Source: JAUNKE01 sp041784625 (GTDB taxonomy: Bacteria; Bacillota; Clostridia; Peptostreptococcales; Filifactoraceae). From it: 10,420 nucleotides of DNA. A program made the translations under genes and the position numbers. Below are positions 1-6,377 of this stretch, piece by piece; position 1 is the stretch's first letter, and each line of letters starts with the position of its first letter. The stretch spans positions 1 to 10,420 of the forward strand of contig JBHBDS010000142.1 in NCBI GenBank assembly GCA_041784625.1, given 5' to 3'. The notes beneath the pieces were generated by a model. That model was not told the origin of the DNA, did not search any database, and saw only the letters and a list, made by a program, of their open reading frames with translations.

Positions 1-1
1 A

Positions 2-154
2 GAATTGATTTTCAAAACACAGATTCCAATCGATGCGAATATCGAAAAAGCACAGTGGAACAATGTGACGGCGTATGAATTTGCTCCAAAATCAAGAGCG
101 TCCGAAGCATACAAAAATCTGGCGAGGGAGGTAATCAAGCGTGTCAAAGAATAA
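2..154 (+). CDS. parA: ParA-family partition ATPase, C-terminal end (partial)
   Basis: Only the last 50 codons are inside the window; the gene enters from the left edge and ends with TAA. The visible tail has the usual ParA ending: a beta strand with an 'I-P-I/A-x-I-x-x-A' segment, then 'YEFAPKSRASEAYKNLA' and a basic helix. In the family this region packs against the deviant-Walker ATPase core. ParA proteins bind non-specific DNA as ATP dimers and are released by ParB, which moves plasmid or chromosome centromeres. The following parB gene overlaps it by 14 bases, so the two are translationally coupled, which supports the call. The Walker motifs lie outside the window and cannot be checked. 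Confidence 0.75.
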   Translation, partial: ELIFKTQIPIDANIEKAQWNNVTAYEFAPKSRASEAYKNLAREVIKRVKE

Positions 155-1115
155 GAATATCGACATCGGATCGATGATGAGCTTCAATAACAAAGCAAGA
201 TCGTCCTACTCGATGGAGCAGCTCAAAAGTCCGATCAAAGAGGGCGACAAACTGGTTCGCATCGAAACGGCGGAGCTGGTTCATGCGCCAGAAGATTGGA
301 ATTTTTATCCGAGTTTGGAAGAAGAAGAGTTCGAAAAGCTCGTGTTCTCCATCCTCGAGCTGGGATTGCTCCACCCAATCGTCGTACTTAAAAAAGAAAA
401 CAAAAATATCATCCTCTCGGGGCACAACCGAGTGCGTGCCTACGAAGCGATTGCTAGCGACATTCAGGCAATCGAGCAGGGAGAGAGCGGAAAATATTTT
501 GAGACGCTGAGCGACGAGATCAAACTCGCTGATTTTCAGCAGATCATGGCAGTCGTCAAAGAGGACATCACCGACGATGAAGCAAGAGAAATCATCATCG
601 ATGCCAACTACGTGCAGCGAAAACTCGGTCAAAAACTAATTACCCGTTCCGTGATTGAAAAATACCGCATCATCCAAGACAAGCGAAAAAAATCCGACAA
701 TCCGGAGTATCGCTCCAAAAAAACAAGAGAAATCGTCGCAAACGAGTTTCAACTGAGCGGTCGCCACATCGATCGTTACAAAAGGCTCGAAAAACTCGAC
801 GAAAATATTTTGGAGCTGTTCTATCAGGGCAAAATTTCGCTGGAGCTTGCGTCCAAAATCGCTGGACTAAAGGCAAATGTGCAAGAATATATCGCCGACA
901 ATTATCTCGCAGCGCTATCCAAATATCCATCCCGCATCGCCTCGGAGCTCAAGCCGTCACTCACGATGAAAGAGATCGATTGGATATTCGGAAGTCATCT
1001 GCAGCCAAAAGAACAGATGAAAATCAAATGGACACAGCAAGGCAAGACCAAAAGCGTGGCGATAGAAGATGAGAAGCTCATCGAAAAGATTTTGGAGCTG
1101 TTAGGAAAAAGATAG
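141..1115 (+). CDS. parB: ParB/Spo0J-family chromosome or plasmid partition protein
   Basis: A 324-residue CTPase-type DNA-binding protein that would load at a parS centromere and work with the upstream ParA. The GTG start is chosen because AGGGAGGT lies 8 bases upstream and the reading frame begins inside the parA tail. Residues about 40-105 form the ParB N-terminal domain, with 'LGLLHPIVV' and the nucleotide-binding box 'GHNRVRA' at 94-100, a variant of the usual GERRxRA. Residues about 150-170 carry the 'DANYVQRKLGQ' segment, and 195-217 look like the helix-turn-helix ('TREIVANEFQLSGRHIDRY'), followed by a second helical element around 232-243. The N-terminus is diverged from classical Spo0J, more like ParB of plasmids or integrative elements. 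No perfect parS palindrome was seen nearby. Confidence 0.85.
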   Translation: MSKNKNIDIGSMMSFNNKARSSYSMEQLKSPIKEGDKLVRIETAELVHAPEDWNFYPSLEEEEFEKLVFSILELGLLHPIVVLKKENKNIILSGHNRVRAYEAIASDIQAIEQGESGKYFETLSDEIKLADFQQIMAVVKEDITDDEAREIIIDANYVQRKLGQKLITRSVIEKYRIIQDKRKKSDNPEYRSKKTREIVANEFQLSGRHIDRYKRLEKLDENILELFYQGKISLELASKIAGLKANVQEYIADNYLAALSKYPSRIASELKPSLTMKEIDWIFGSHLQPKEQMKIKWTQQGKTKSVAIEDEKLIEKILELLGKR

Positions 1116-1347
1116 TTTGAGAAGAAATAGTTTGGTCGAAATGTTAGTGTTTCACCAATCGTTGATGAGCGGAAACAAGCAAGATGAGTTGAATGCTAGG
1201 AATTTCTTGTTGCAGAAAAACTTCACCAATACGTATGATATGGAGACAAAGCGTTGCCGATGGAAAAATGCATTGCTTCAGCTAGATATTTTGTCTTAGA
1301 TTACATTTGGTTTCGCAACAAGAATGATATATAGAAACGGAGCAACT

Positions 1348-1986
1348 ATGAAAGTAATAGCATCTTTTTCGGGTGGCAAGGATTCGGTATTGTCCATCGA
1401 TCGCGCGATGAGGGAGCACGAAGTCGTTGGACTCCTCACCACATTTCGGGACGAGAGCAGCTGGTTTCACGAGCTGAGCCGAGCAAAATTGCAGCAGATT
1501 GCGGATGCGATGCGCTGCCAATTTTTTCCCATCACCGTGTCGGGTGGAGAAGAGTACACGAGCGATTTTGTCGCAGCACTGATCCAGATCAAAGAAGAAA
1601 TCGGGATCGAAGGCATCGTCTTTGGGGACATCGATTTGGAATCGCACCGAGCATGGTGCGAGAACTTGGCAGAACAAGCAGGACTTGCGGCGATTTTTCC
1701 GCTGTGGGGCGAGAACAGGGAGGCGCTCGTCGCCGAATTTCTCGGCAAAGGCTACAAAACGCTGATCAAAAAAGTCGATAAGAACAAACTTGGCGCCAAT
1801 TTTCTTGGCAAAACGCTCACGAGCGACATCACCCAGGAGATCAAATCGATGGGCTACGATCCATGCGGCGAAAACGGCGAGTACCATACGATGGTGTACG
1901 ATGGGCCGACTTTTGCACAAGCGGTCGAATATTCTCTCGGCGAAATATACGAAGACGATTGGTCGTGGATGATACGAGTAGAGTGA
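1348..1986 (+). CDS. Diphthine-ammonia ligase family (DUF71/Dph6-like) ATP pyrophosphatase
   Basis: A 212-residue member of the adenine-nucleotide alpha-hydrolase (PP-loop) superfamily. The PP-loop SGGKDS is at residues 8-13, right after the first beta strand, and the family-specific 'CGENGEYHT' is at 173-181. Between them are 'FGDIDLESHRAWCE' and 'FPLWG', both typical of DUF71. The archaeal and eukaryotic relatives adenylate diphthine on elongation factor 2 and amidate it with ammonia. Bacteria lack diphthamide, so the substrate here is unknown, though an ATP-dependent amidation is likely. An in-frame ATG exists at 1324, but 1348 is preferred because GGAG at 1339-1342 is correctly spaced from it and the PP-loop then falls at the usual distance from the N-terminus. 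It seems to stand alone, with 232 bases before it and 255 after it. Confidence 0.88.
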   Translation: MKVIASFSGGKDSVLSIDRAMREHEVVGLLTTFRDESSWFHELSRAKLQQIADAMRCQFFPITVSGGEEYTSDFVAALIQIKEEIGIEGIVFGDIDLESHRAWCENLAEQAGLAAIFPLWGENREALVAEFLGKGYKTLIKKVDKNKLGANFLGKTLTSDITQEIKSMGYDPCGENGEYHTMVYDGPTFAQAVEYSLGEIYEDDWSWMIRVE

Positions 1987-2053
1987 TGAAACAAACACCA
2001 AGTCACACGATGCTTTTTCATAGGGCGTTAGAACAATAGAAACAATCTGCGAG

Positions 2054-2218
2054 ATGACAGAAGTGCTTTTTGAGGCGCTATTCGAATACGAAAATCTTCA
2101 ATGGCAGAAAAATGATTTGCTGCAAAATTTTTTCTGCAAGCGACTAGAACGTTGGCGTGAATTACGACAAAATAATATATCATTAACATCTATTAAGCAT
2201 AGTGGAAGAACAGTTTGA
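2054..2218 (+). CDS. Possible 54-residue small ORF, unrecognised
   Basis: An ATG-started frame of 54 codons ends in TGA just before the next gene. The peptide is charged and aromatic-rich (several Phe, Trp, Glu, Arg) and could form amphipathic helices; I do not recognise it. There is no convincing Shine-Dalgarno: the only purines upstream sit too close to the ATG. Its coding DNA contains the 9-bp inverted repeat at 2104-2137, which suggests the segment may be structural rather than coding. It is listed because the frame fills most of an otherwise empty gap and its W-x-K-N-x-LLQ segment resembles one in the short frame before the DUF71 gene. It is more likely non-coding or a remnant than an expressed gene. 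Confidence 0.2.
   Translation: MTEVLFEALFEYENLQWQKNDLLQNFFCKRLERWRELRQNNISLTSIKHSGRTV
2104..2137. repeat. Perfect 9-bp inverted repeat (hairpin) in gap before the TIM-barrel gene
   Basis: GCAGAAAAA at 2104-2112 is exactly complementary to TTTTTCTGC at 2129-2137, and the 16-base loop can form a smaller TTTG/CAAA stem. No U-tract follows, so it is a poor terminator. It could be an operator or an RNA structure about 105 bases upstream of the next start codon. Confidence 0.5.
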
Positions 2219-2241
2219 ATGAGATTCGAAAGGAGCAAATT

Positions 2242-2976
2242 ATGATCGAGAAATTTTATGACAATGTGAAGCACACCAACGAAACGATGGGCGACAAAAA
2301 AATGCCCGTCATCGAATCTCGTTTGAGAAAAAGAACCGTCGCCGTGCCAGAAATCATTCGAGTGGCGTCAGGTATCCGCATTTTTGGCAAGAGAATCAAG
2401 GCAATCATCTTCTCGACCGATTTGGCGATCATCAACAACACCAATGCGGATGCAGTCATCGGCGTGTACCCATTCACCCCGACGATTTCCATCTCCAAAG
2501 CGCTGATCGAAAACTCGCCGATGCCCGTTTTTTGTGGCGTGGGCGGAGGACTCACCACAGGAATGCGCTCGATGGACATCGCATTTCACGCAGAGCAAGC
2601 AGGAGCGTACGGCGTCGTGCTCAATGCGCCCGCAACCAACGAGCTGATCTCACAAATCAAAGATCGCATCGACATCCCAATCGTCATCACCGTGGTGTCC
2701 GAGACCGAAGATTTTGAAGCGAGAATCCGTGCTGGGGCAGCCATCTTCAACGTGTCAGGCGGAGCAAAAACACCCGAGATCGTACGCAAAATCCGCGAAC
2801 TGCACGCAACTTTTCCAATTATCGCAACCGGGGGACCAAACGAAGCATCCATCCAAAAAACCATCGAAGCAGGTGCCAATGCTATCACCTATACGCCGCC
2901 AACCACGGCAGAACTCTTCGAAGGAATTATGGTGCAATATCGAGAACAATTGGAAGAAGAAAATCGAAAAAAATAA
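2242..2976 (+). CDS. TIM-barrel phosphate-binding protein, conserved, substrate unknown
   Basis: A 244-residue single-domain protein with the rhythm of a (beta/alpha)8 barrel: short hydrophobic strands (AVIGVYPF at 71-78, PVFCGVGGG at 95-103, YGVVLNAP at 123-130, IPIVITVVS at 145-153, AAIFNVSGG at 166-174, FPIIATGGP at 191-199, ANAITYTPP at 212-220), each followed by a helix. The late 'IATGGP...AGANAITYTPP' resembles the phosphate-binding end of barrels such as NanE, KDPG aldolase or ThiG. Its own family has been given only vague names such as 'hydrolase' as far as I recall; I assign no reaction. Start 2242 is chosen over an upstream TTG at 2215 because AGGAG at 2231-2235 lies six bases before the ATG. 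It is monocistronic in appearance: 255 bases before it and a strong terminator about 20 bases after its stop. Confidence 0.7.
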   Translation: MIEKFYDNVKHTNETMGDKKMPVIESRLRKRTVAVPEIIRVASGIRIFGKRIKAIIFSTDLAIINNTNADAVIGVYPFTPTISISKALIENSPMPVFCGVGGGLTTGMRSMDIAFHAEQAGAYGVVLNAPATNELISQIKDRIDIPIVITVVSETEDFEARIRAGAAIFNVSGGAKTPEIVRKIRELHATFPIIATGGPNEASIQKTIEAGANAITYTPPTTAELFEGIMVQYREQLEEENRKK

Positions 2977-2996
2977 TAGAAGAAAATATTATATCT

Positions 2997-3028
2997 AAGA
3001 CCAAGTCACGCCGATTTGGTCTTTTTTT
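2997..3028 (+). terminator. Intrinsic terminator of the TIM-barrel gene
   Basis: AAGACCAA (2997-3004) pairs with TTGGTCTT (3016-3023) around an 11-base loop, and a run of seven T ends the signal. It lies 20 bases after the TAA stop and separates the housekeeping-looking left part from the defence-like island. Confidence 0.85.
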
Positions 3029-3090
3029 GTGAGCAGAATTCGCTCAAATATGCAAAAATACGCAAGAATATCGATAATTTCGAGAAACCA

Positions 3091-3120
3091 TTGACTTATT
3101 ACAGAAGAATAATATATCAT
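3091..3120 (+). promoter_or_regulatory. Likely sigma-A promoter for the pair-1 operon
   Basis: TTGACT at 3091-3096 (5 of 6 to consensus) is followed, 18 bases on, by TATCAT at 3115-3120 (5 of 6). The next bases contain other AT-rich alternatives (TATAAA near 3126), so the exact -10 is uncertain. It sits 70 bases before the ATPase start, which has its own TGGAGG site six bases upstream of the ATG. Confidence 0.55.
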
Positions 3121-3189
3121 ATTACTATAAATGAGATTTTTTCAATATGAGAAGGATAGATTCATCCAAGTTTAGAATGGAGGCACAAG

Positions 3190-4455
3190 ATGCTATTGAT
3201 GTTCAAAGCAAAGAATTATGCGTCATTCAAAGACGAGGCGATACTCGATATGAGAGCGACTTCGTACAAACAGCATCCGACCCATGTGATTTCGGTAAAT
3301 GACGATGTAAAACTATTAAAAACCACGGCACTCTATGGGGCAAATGCATCAGGAAAATCTAACTTTATATCGGCGATGTTCTTCTTTGAGCAGTATATTT
3401 TGTCCCAGTTTATTAACCAAAGAAATGATAACGGCATAGAACCGATGAATCAGCACTTCAAAAAAAATACGGAGCCGTTCCAATTGTCTAGTGAAAAAAA
3501 TGCTGTCTCGGAATTTGAAATAATCTTCTTGCGCAACAACAAACAACTGCAGTACGGCTTTGAATGTACTGAAGAAGAAATCGTCAGTGAATGGTACTAT
3601 ATTGACGACAAAAAGGTATTTGAAAGGGATGGGACAAATCTTTCCTTTGGGAGCCAATATCAGAAATATCTTGGCGAATACAAAAAAGTACCAAAAGAAA
3701 GACTATACCTTGCCGTGTTGGAATATTTCTTAGAGGATGAAGCAAAAAAAATGATTCTAAATGATTTTGTAGATTTTTTTGCAGATGAATATCATATTTT
3801 TGTTGAACTTCTTCTCGAATCAGCCGTAAAGGGCATCGCAGGGATGGTTGGGATAAAGGATCGGTTAATATCCGACAGCGATTTTCGAAACCAAGTAGAG
3901 TATTACTTGAAACAAATCGATGTCGGTATAGAGAGAATTGATGTTAGGGAAGTGACGATCCTGGATGAAGTGACAGGAAAAGAACGTAAAGAAAATATTG
4001 TTCGTACGGTTCACAATGTCTATGATGACGATGGAAAAGTGGCTGCTGAAGAGTTTTTTGAGCTCCAGAAAGAATCTTCTGGAACTTTACGATTTTTTGC
4101 GTACATCCAAAGCATAATTGAAATGATGGAAAGCGGAGGAGTATTTATTGTGGATGAAATGTCTGCGAAGCTTCATCCACTGCTCACAAAGCTAATTGTC
4201 GACATTTTCCAATCCAAACAAAATACAAAAGCACAGTTGATTTTTACCACGCATGACATTTCTCTTTTGAATAACAACCAATTCAGAAGAGATGAAGTGG
4301 TATTTGTTGACAAAAATAGTCGAGGGGAATCGTCTCTGTACGCACTTTCGGATTTGAAAATTCGGGAAGACGCCTCATTCAACAAAGACTACCTCCAAGG
4401 CAAATATGGTGCGATACCAATTTTTGATTACGATGCAATAATGGGCAGGGACTGA
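3190..4455 (+). CDS. AAA/ABC-type ATPase, RloA/AbiLi-like (defence pair 1)
   Basis: A 421-residue ATP-binding protein of the AAA_15/AAA_21 (SMC/ABC-like) class. The opening 'FKAKNYASFKDEAILDM' is typical of this class. Walker A GANASGKS is at 50-57; an ABC-signature-like SSGT at 296-299; Walker B 'VFIVDE' with D322-E323, followed by 'LHP'; and the H-loop 'FTTHD' with H355. These are all the elements of an active head domain. The middle (about 110-290) is the variable insertion and is AT-rich. The gene stops one base before an RloB-type gene, and the two together match the RloA/RloB (lactococcal AbiL) arrangement, an abortive-infection or restriction-linked module in which the ATPase is thought to sense or gate the partner. 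The partner here is frameshifted, so this ATPase may be an orphan. The RloA label rests on context; other ATPases of this class look alike. Confidence 0.8.
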   Translation: MLLMFKAKNYASFKDEAILDMRATSYKQHPTHVISVNDDVKLLKTTALYGANASGKSNFISAMFFFEQYILSQFINQRNDNGIEPMNQHFKKNTEPFQLSSEKNAVSEFEIIFLRNNKQLQYGFECTEEEIVSEWYYIDDKKVFERDGTNLSFGSQYQKYLGEYKKVPKERLYLAVLEYFLEDEAKKMILNDFVDFFADEYHIFVELLLESAVKGIAGMVGIKDRLISDSDFRNQVEYYLKQIDVGIERIDVREVTILDEVTGKERKENIVRTVHNVYDDDGKVAAEEFFELQKESSGTLRFFAYIQSIIEMMESGGVFIVDEMSAKLHPLLTKLIVDIFQSKQNTKAQLIFTTHDISLLNNNQFRRDEVVFVDKNSRGESSLYALSDLKIREDASFNKDYLQGKYGAIPIFDYDAIMGRD

Positions 4456-4456
4456 T

Positions 4457-5096
4457 ATGGGAAGAATAAAACTGTCGCCAAAACGTCAAGCCGAAACAAG
4501 GAAAGCAAATATAGGGAAAATCATTATTTTTTGCGAAGGATATTACAGAAAAATATTACTATGATTATTTCGTAAAGAATATGGATCAGAACAAATATTC
4601 TTCGGTGGAAGTCATTTTGATAACTGCAGGAGGAAATTCGAAAACAGTGGTGAACTATGCGAAGGAGTTTATGGAATCAGAGGAACACAATCGAAAGTAT
4701 CAGAATCACCAGATATATCTTTCGCTTGATTGCGATGATCCCAAGGATATTTTACCAGTATTAGTGGAAGCTTCGGAGTATGAACTGCTTATCTCAAATC
4801 CATTGTTTGAAATTTGGTTGCTAATGTACTTTGAGGAAGTGAATAAAAGTCTTACCAAAGGGCACATCGAAAAACATTTGTCTTCATATTTGCATAATGG
4901 ATATAAAAAAGCAGACAAAGGAATCATCAGCGAAATAATGCAAAATGGGAATGTGGAAAAAGCAATCGACAATGCAATGCGCCTTGAAGAAAAGTATGAG
5001 GAGCAAGGGAGACACATCTGTAAGGATGTAGAGAAGATGAATCCATATACTAGTGTACATCACTTGGTGGAACAATTTATGCTCGAAATCTCTTAA
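4457..5096 (+). pseudogene. rloB: RloB-family Toprim-like protein, broken by a +1 frameshift
   Basis: The frame opens with ATG one base after the ATPase stop and reads a basic start ('GRIKLSPKRQAETRK'), then strand 'KIIIFCEG', and then hits TGA after 36 codons. The family motif CEGxTExxY is split: CEG is in this frame, but TEKYYYDYF follows in the frame that continues to 5096. One extra base within 4541-4544 (TATT, where one codon is expected) explains it. Repaired, the protein is about 212 residues, normal for RloB, with 'LSLDCDD' (aspartates near 91-94) and the hallmark 'NPLFEIWLL' at about 114-122. RloB resembles Toprim nucleases and is the effector partner of RloA/AbiLi. The only long frame left starts at 4581 (171 residues) and lacks the catalytic-type glutamate, so the product is probably inactive. 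A sequencing error is possible, but the site is not a homopolymer. Confidence 0.85.
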
Positions 5097-5153
5097 TCCT
5101 CCCAACTTGTTATCTTTTCTTAACCTTTTTGTAATACTTTTGCCGATTTTTTG

Positions 5154-5162
5154 TGCTACAAT
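5154..5162 (+). promoter_or_regulatory. Extended -10 promoter of the stalk-domain gene
   Basis: TGCTACAAT is an extended -10 (TG-N-TACAAT, 5 of 6 in the hexamer) 37 bases before the start codon. No good -35 is present at 17 bases, which extended -10 promoters tolerate. It implies that the stalk-domain gene is transcribed separately from pair 1. Confidence 0.55.
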
Positions 5163-5199
5163 GTGTATTGTAAACCAAACATTAATTTAGGAGGTACTT

Positions 5200-6069
5200 A
5201 TGAAATTGAATAAGAAAATTTTTGCAGGAGCATTGGCAGGACTAATTGCCGTATCATCTATCGCAGTTGCAGCGAACGAAAAGAGAAATCTCACTGCATA
5301 TTACAACATCAAACTCAATGTCAACGGAAATGTTTTTACCACAACCGATAGCACAATGAGACCATTTGCAACATCTGACGGAAGAACCTATATCTCCATC
5401 GCTGGACTTCGTGAGGCAGGACTCGTGAGCGTGGCATACGACAATGCGACCAAGACGGTTTCGGTAAAAGGAGCAGATGCAAATGCAGCAGGCTCTGCAG
5501 CGCTTCAAGCACAGGTAGCGAGCCAAGCGGCAGAAATTGCAAGATTGCAATACGAAAATACACAGCTCAAAGCCGAAGTAGAAAAACTCAAAGGCACTTC
5601 TTCAAGCTCATCCAGCTCGACCAACACAGGAACAAAATTACTGTCCGACCTCAGCTCATCGGATCGAAGAACACTTGCAAAAGACATTCAATCCGATATC
5701 CGTTCGCTACGTGCCGATACAAAATTTGATCGCAACCAACGATTCGGCGGAGAAGTAAGCGTCGATAGCAAATCCGTAACCCTTAGCCTATATCCATACT
5801 CTGGAACATTCACCAAAGATGTAGGAGAAGGCAAAGAATGGAACGAATACTACAAAAATAGAAATCACCGCAGCGAAATCGAAGACGACTACGCATCATT
5901 TGTAAAATCTGAAGTGTACGATATGGTAAAAGCAGTCCTCAAAGACTACAAAGACTACACAATCTATGTGACAGTATACACAGATAGCGGACTCAAAACA
6001 AAAATTCTTGAAGCAGACTACAACCTATCAAGAAACCGTGCATCTGCAACAATGTACGAAATCCAATAG
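5200..6069 (+). CDS. Secreted stalk-domain / coiled-coil protein with unknown C-terminal domain
   Basis: A 289-residue exported protein. Residues 1-25 are a classical signal peptide: KLNKK, a hydrophobic stretch, and a likely cut at AVA-A. Residues about 34-92 resemble the copper amine oxidase N-terminal-like 'stalk' domain found in many Bacillota surface proteins ('IKLNVNGNVF', 'RPFATSDGRTYISIAGL', 'VAYDNATKTVSVKG'). Residues about 100-131 form a heptad-rich coiled coil (QAQVASQAAEIARLQYE), then a linker with seven consecutive serines at 134-140, then a 140-residue alpha/beta domain that I do not recognise. No LPXTG, transmembrane anchor or lipobox is seen, so it is probably secreted or bound to the wall by its stalk domain. 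AGGAGGT (5189-5195) precedes the ATG. It lies between two ATPase pairs but has its own promoter, and nothing ties it to defence. Confidence 0.8.
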   Translation: MKLNKKIFAGALAGLIAVSSIAVAANEKRNLTAYYNIKLNVNGNVFTTTDSTMRPFATSDGRTYISIAGLREAGLVSVAYDNATKTVSVKGADANAAGSAALQAQVASQAAEIARLQYENTQLKAEVEKLKGTSSSSSSSTNTGTKLLSDLSSSDRRTLAKDIQSDIRSLRADTKFDRNQRFGGEVSVDSKSVTLSLYPYSGTFTKDVGEGKEWNEYYKNRNHRSEIEDDYASFVKSEVYDMVKAVLKDYKDYTIYVTVYTDSGLKTKILEADYNLSRNRASATMYEIQ

Positions 6070-6116
6070 TTTGTGTAAGCACTGTAATATGAGAATACTG
6101 TTCAACTGAGAGATCA

Positions 6117-6138
6117 TGCAAATGCAACATCATTTGCA
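6117..6138. repeat. Perfect 8-bp inverted repeat downstream of the stalk gene
   Basis: TGCAAATG (6117-6124) is mirrored by CATTTGCA (6131-6138) around a 6-base loop. It is not followed by T residues. It lies 48 bases after the stalk-gene stop and about 120 bases before the real terminator, so it may be a 3' mRNA stem that stabilises the transcript, or a binding site. The rest of 6070-6258 shows nothing else recognisable. Confidence 0.45.
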
Positions 6139-6258
6139 AAACGCCTCGAGCTGATTGCAAAATGCTATCGAATGACTGCAGATCGCAGCGACAGCGCTTA
6201 GACTACGTTGAAAAATCACAGCGCAACAGTAACATTTTCTACGATACAAAAAAATATC

Positions 6259-6301
6259 GACCACCCATCATTGGAAAACCTGATGATCGGTGGTCTTTTT
6301 T
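6259..6301 (+). terminator. Strong intrinsic terminator between stalk gene and pair 2
   Basis: GACCACC (6259-6265) pairs with GGTGGTC (6289-6295). After one C/C mismatch the stem continues as ATCAT/ATGAT (6267-6271 with 6283-6287), and a run of six T follows. An A-rich stretch just upstream could make it work in both directions. It isolates the pair-2 promoter from upstream reading. Confidence 0.88.
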
Positions 6302-6342
6302 GTGTGGAAACAATTTATGAATTTCAGACAAACTCGCTTATC

Positions 6343-6371
6343 TTGACGGTGCTCTCGACAAGTGGTAAAAT
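6343..6371 (+). promoter_or_regulatory. Near-consensus sigma-A promoter of the pair-2 operon
   Basis: TTGACG (6343-6348) and TAAAAT (6366-6371) are separated by exactly 17 bases, each 5 of 6 to consensus. It lies 42 bases after the terminator and about 200 bases before the ATPase start, so the transcript would have an unusually long leader. Confidence 0.75.
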
Positions 6372-6377
6372 AATATT

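Noticed and set aside
144..632. 162-codon minus-strand frame opposite parB
   Set aside because: Antisense shadow of a clear ParB coding sequence with no ribosome site.
1112..1134. ATAGTTTG repeated with a 15-base period at the end of parB
   Set aside because: Only two short copies, one containing the stop codon; too little for an iteron or centromere claim.
1117..1299. 60-codon frame starting at TTG after parB
   Set aside because: TTG start without a ribosome site, no recognisable domain, and composition not convincingly coding; kept only as part of the similarity finding.
1282..2001. 239-codon minus-strand frame opposite the DUF71 gene
   Set aside because: The + strand has all DUF71 motifs in this interval; the reverse frame is its shadow, rich in Cys, Phe and Arg without domain pattern.
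2215..2241. TTG start nine codons upstream of the TIM-barrel ATG
   Set aside because: The ribosome site AGGAG lies inside this stretch and serves the ATG at 2242.
4581..5096. Independent 171-residue gene
   Set aside because: Homology pattern continues upstream in frame (TEKYYYDYFVKN before the ATG) and joins the CEG segment; it is the rear part of frameshifted rloB.
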